DNA of 8,682 nt, from contig JAUXHH010000062.1 of NCBI GenBank assembly GCA_030621655.1, positions 1 through 8,682 of the forward strand. Reading direction: 5' to 3'. The position numbers were made by a program, and so were the translations under genes. Source of the DNA: Desulfobacterales bacterium. Lineage in GTDB: Bacteria > Desulfobacterota > Desulfobulbia > Desulfobulbales > BM004. Each line of letters begins with the position of its first letter. Positions within the stretch are counted from its first letter, which is position 1. The notes below the pieces were generated by a model that was not told the DNA's origin, made no database searches, and saw only the letters and a list, made by a program, of their open reading frames with translations. Positions 7,500-8,682 of this stretch are shown here, piece by piece.

Positions 7500-7680
7500 G
7501 TTTTAGAAGTAAATCCCTTTTTCTTAAACATGGACTTCATGATTTTCGATCATAAAATAATCATTAAAATAAGTATGGTATAAATTTATTGTTCATTAAT
7601 ATTTGTTCATTTTCTTTGCTTATCTTTATGCCCTGTTTTTAAGGGTGTTTATGCCCTGTTTTAAGGGTGCAAAAACGAAC
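7500..7680. other. AT-rich non-coding stretch with short repeats
   Basis: This is the middle of the 380-base gap between adk and the zinc ribbon gene. Apart from the tandem repeat at 7625-7669, it holds a 9-bp direct repeat (minus strand AATGAACAA at 7589-7597 and 7603-7611, period 14) and a weak hairpin, ATGAT/ATCAT, at 7539-7553. Very short open frames here lack ribosome binding sites. I see no gene. Confidence 0.6.
7625..7669. repeat. Two-copy 22-23 bp tandem repeat
   Basis: Copy one is 7625-7647 and copy two is 7648-7669. They differ only in the length of a central T-run (five versus four). Each unit has the shape TTTATGCCCTG-T(n)-AAGGGTG, so CCCT and AGGG can pair within a unit and also between units. 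The repeat starts 11 nt beyond the T-tract of the adk terminator. Two copies are too few to call it an array of known type. Confidence 0.75.
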
Positions 7681-7717
7681 AAAAAAAAACGTGGCAGACC
7701 AGAAATGATCCGCCACG
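7681..7717 (-). terminator. Rho-independent terminator of adk
   Basis: On the minus strand the arm CGTGGCGGATC (7717-7707), a 6-nt loop and the arm GGTCTGCCACG (7700-7690) form an 11-bp stem with two G-U wobbles, followed by nine T residues. The wobbles pair only in minus-strand RNA, which fixes the direction. It lies 27 nt after the adk stop codon and should separate adk from the next transcription unit. Confidence 0.93.
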
Positions 7718-7743
7718 CTCTATATTGCTATTAAATTAATTTA

Positions 7744-8418
7744 CTACAGCTGACTCATAATGGCTTCCGACACCTCTCCAATGGAGGGGCCGCCATCAAC
7801 AGAAATGACGTTGGACCCTTCAATGCCCTTAAAGTAATTCACTGCAGCCATGGTCCCAACCGTGTCGTCATAATAGATGTCATGCCGTTTATCGATGGCC
7901 TCGTCATCCTGGTCATCCGGCCTGGTATTCAGATCACCGCCGCATACCCGACACACTATCTTGCCTTCTTTTTCCACCGGCTTGATGGCATCAAAGGCAA
8001 TATGATTCGGATGATTATTATCATTGACGCAGAGCCTGCGACCGGTAATGCGCAGCTTGGCAACATCCCTGTCAAGGATGATCTCGATCACGTAATCCAG
8101 GTTCATTCCAGCCTCTTTCAAGGCCTTGTCAAGGGTCTCTGCCTGAACCTTGTTACGCGGAAATCCGTCCAGAATCCAGCCGTCTTTACAATCATCCTCT
8201 TTGAGCCTGTCAAGGATCATGGGGATGGTAATATCATCCGGCACCAGAACACCCTGGTCGATATACTCTTTGGCCGCTTTGCCAAGTTCTGTGCCGCCAC
8301 CGATATTTTTCCTGAAAATAGCGCCGGATTCGATATGGGGCATATTATATTTCTTCTGGACAATGGCTCCCTGGGTGCCCTTGCCGCTTCCATTGGGTCC
8401 AAATACCAAGATGTTCAT
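7744..8418 (-). CDS. adk: Adenylate kinase with Cys/His metal-binding LID
   Basis: Catalyses ATP + AMP to 2 ADP in the cytosol and sets the adenylate balance. At 224 residues it is a normal long-form enzyme. The P-loop is GPNGSGKGT (7-15, Lys13). The AMP site has IESGAIFR (29-36, Arg36) and DGFPR (84-88, Arg88). The LID starts at GRRLC and ends near RPDDQDDEAIDKR, which supplies the usual Asp and Arg contacts. The LID holds Cys130-X5-His136-X19-Cys156-X2-Cys159. This resembles the metal site described for the Desulfovibrio gigas enzyme, not the four-cysteine site of Bacillus. The residues NKVQAET after DGFPR and the Asn in the P-loop are slightly divergent from the E. coli form but fit a working enzyme. 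The start has an excellent Shine-Dalgarno. The gene is monocistronic, with its own terminator and probably its own promoter. It is not in the usual ribosomal-protein/secY context. Confidence 0.97.
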   Translation of the reverse strand: MNILVFGPNGSGKGTQGAIVQKKYNMPHIESGAIFRKNIGGGTELGKAAKEYIDQGVLVPDDITIPMILDRLKEDDCKDGWILDGFPRNKVQAETLDKALKEAGMNLDYVIEIILDRDVAKLRITGRRLCVNDNNHPNHIAFDAIKPVEKEGKIVCRVCGGDLNTRPDDQDDEAIDKRHDIYYDDTVGTMAAVNYFKGIEGSNVISVDGGPSIGEVSEAIMSQL

Positions 8419-8424
8419 GTGCTG

Positions 8425-8430
8425 CTCCTT
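8425..8430 (-). promoter_or_regulatory. Ribosome binding site of adk
   Basis: AAGGAG on the minus strand, 6 nt upstream of the ATG at 8416-8418, an ideal spacing that fixes the start. Confidence 0.88.
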
Positions 8431-8533
8431 TTTCTTTGATTCTTCTGTTGGTTACAAAATACCCTAACTGACTGAAATGCAATGCTTTATAGTAAAACAC
8501 TCGACTGAAGCACCATTCATTTTGCAAAAAGTT

Positions 8534-8561
8534 ACTATATACCAAATAAAATTTGATGCAA
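8534..8561 (-). promoter_or_regulatory. Possible promoter of adk
   Basis: On the minus strand TTGCAT (8556-8561) and TATAGT (8534-8539) are 16 bp apart. The -10 is good (5 of 6) and the -35 poor (3 of 6). The start would be near 8527, giving a leader of about 110 nt. The region is AT-rich, so chance matches are likely. Confidence 0.3.
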
Positions 8562-8570
8562 ATAAAATTT
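8543..8570. repeat. 12-bp direct repeat with 16-bp period upstream of adk
   Basis: CAAATAAAATTT occurs exactly at 8543-8554 and again at 8559-8570. It overlaps the possible adk promoter, so it could be a pair of regulator sites or an AT-rich UP-like element. It could also be chance in AT-rich DNA. Confidence 0.5.
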
Positions 8571-8643
8571 AGCGACTGACATCAATTTGAAACCAATGCC
8601 ACAGGAGCCTTAAGTCGTAAGTGCTTAGAATATTGACCTTTTT

Positions 8644-8664
8644 AGGTTTCAAGGGGTCAAGGTT
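8644..8664 (+). repeat. Second copy of the edge repeat (21-bp exact match to 5-25)
   Basis: These 21 bases are identical and in the same orientation to 5-25. They contain the core CAAGGGGT (8650-8657) followed by a second 8-bp unit (8658-8665). A CTTAAG-containing stretch (8609-8614) lies just before it, as CTTAAG also lies near both left-edge arms. The element probably continues beyond the window. Two exact copies 8.6 kb apart suggest a dispersed intergenic repeat family. Confidence 0.7.
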
Positions 8665-8682
8665 ATAAAAACAAGGCTAAAG

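Noticed and set aside
7625..7669. CRISPR-like array
   Set aside because: There are only two copies, directly abutting with no spacers.
7882..8439. A 185-codon plus-strand open frame opposite adk
   Set aside because: It is fully explained as the reverse of the adk coding strand, with no family resemblance.

Overview
The window looks like a chromosomal, mostly housekeeping stretch from a sulfate-reducer-like member of the Desulfobacterota (the former Deltaproteobacteria). This assignment is an inference. It rests on a fused uroporphyrinogen-III methyltransferase/uroporphyrinogen-III synthase, on an adenylate kinase whose LID carries the Cys-X5-His...Cys-X2-Cys metal site known from Desulfovibrio, and on a small FmdB-type zinc ribbon with a Ser/Cys tail. 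Base composition is intermediate in the genes and AT-rich between them. There are no tRNA, rRNA, CRISPR, integrase or transposase signatures.

All five convincing genes lie on the minus strand, so transcription runs from high to low coordinates. First comes adk (7744-8418), with a strong ribosome binding site, a possible promoter upstream and a very clear intrinsic terminator (7681-7717), so it appears to be its own unit. A 380-base gap follows. It holds a 22-23 bp tandem repeat, a 9-bp direct repeat, a good sigma-70-like promoter (7470-7499) and a 9-bp perfect inverted repeat in the leader of the next gene.

That promoter appears to drive an FmdB-like zinc ribbon gene (7139-7363), hemC (6138-7067) and a cobA-hemD fusion (4510-6108). 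HemC makes hydroxymethylbilane from porphobilinogen, the HemD half closes it to uroporphyrinogen III, and the CobA half methylates that to precorrin-2. The pair therefore directs tetrapyrrole flux towards siroheme, cobalamin and, if the organism uses the siroheme-dependent route of sulfate reducers, heme. After 72 bases without a recognisable terminator comes a 1425-residue SNF2-family ATPase (160-4437). Its C-terminal motor is intact, and about 950 residues precede it without a domain I can name confidently.

Both window edges carry a short repeat built on an 8-bp period (core CAAGGGGT). At the left edge it forms a long imperfect inverted repeat directly downstream of the SNF2 gene. At the right edge a 21-bp exact copy of one arm occurs in direct orientation. 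I see no complete new multi-gene system. The parts most worth a second look are the SNF2 protein's N-terminal region, the edge repeats, the variant LID metal site of Adk, and the zinc ribbon gene that leads the tetrapyrrole cluster.
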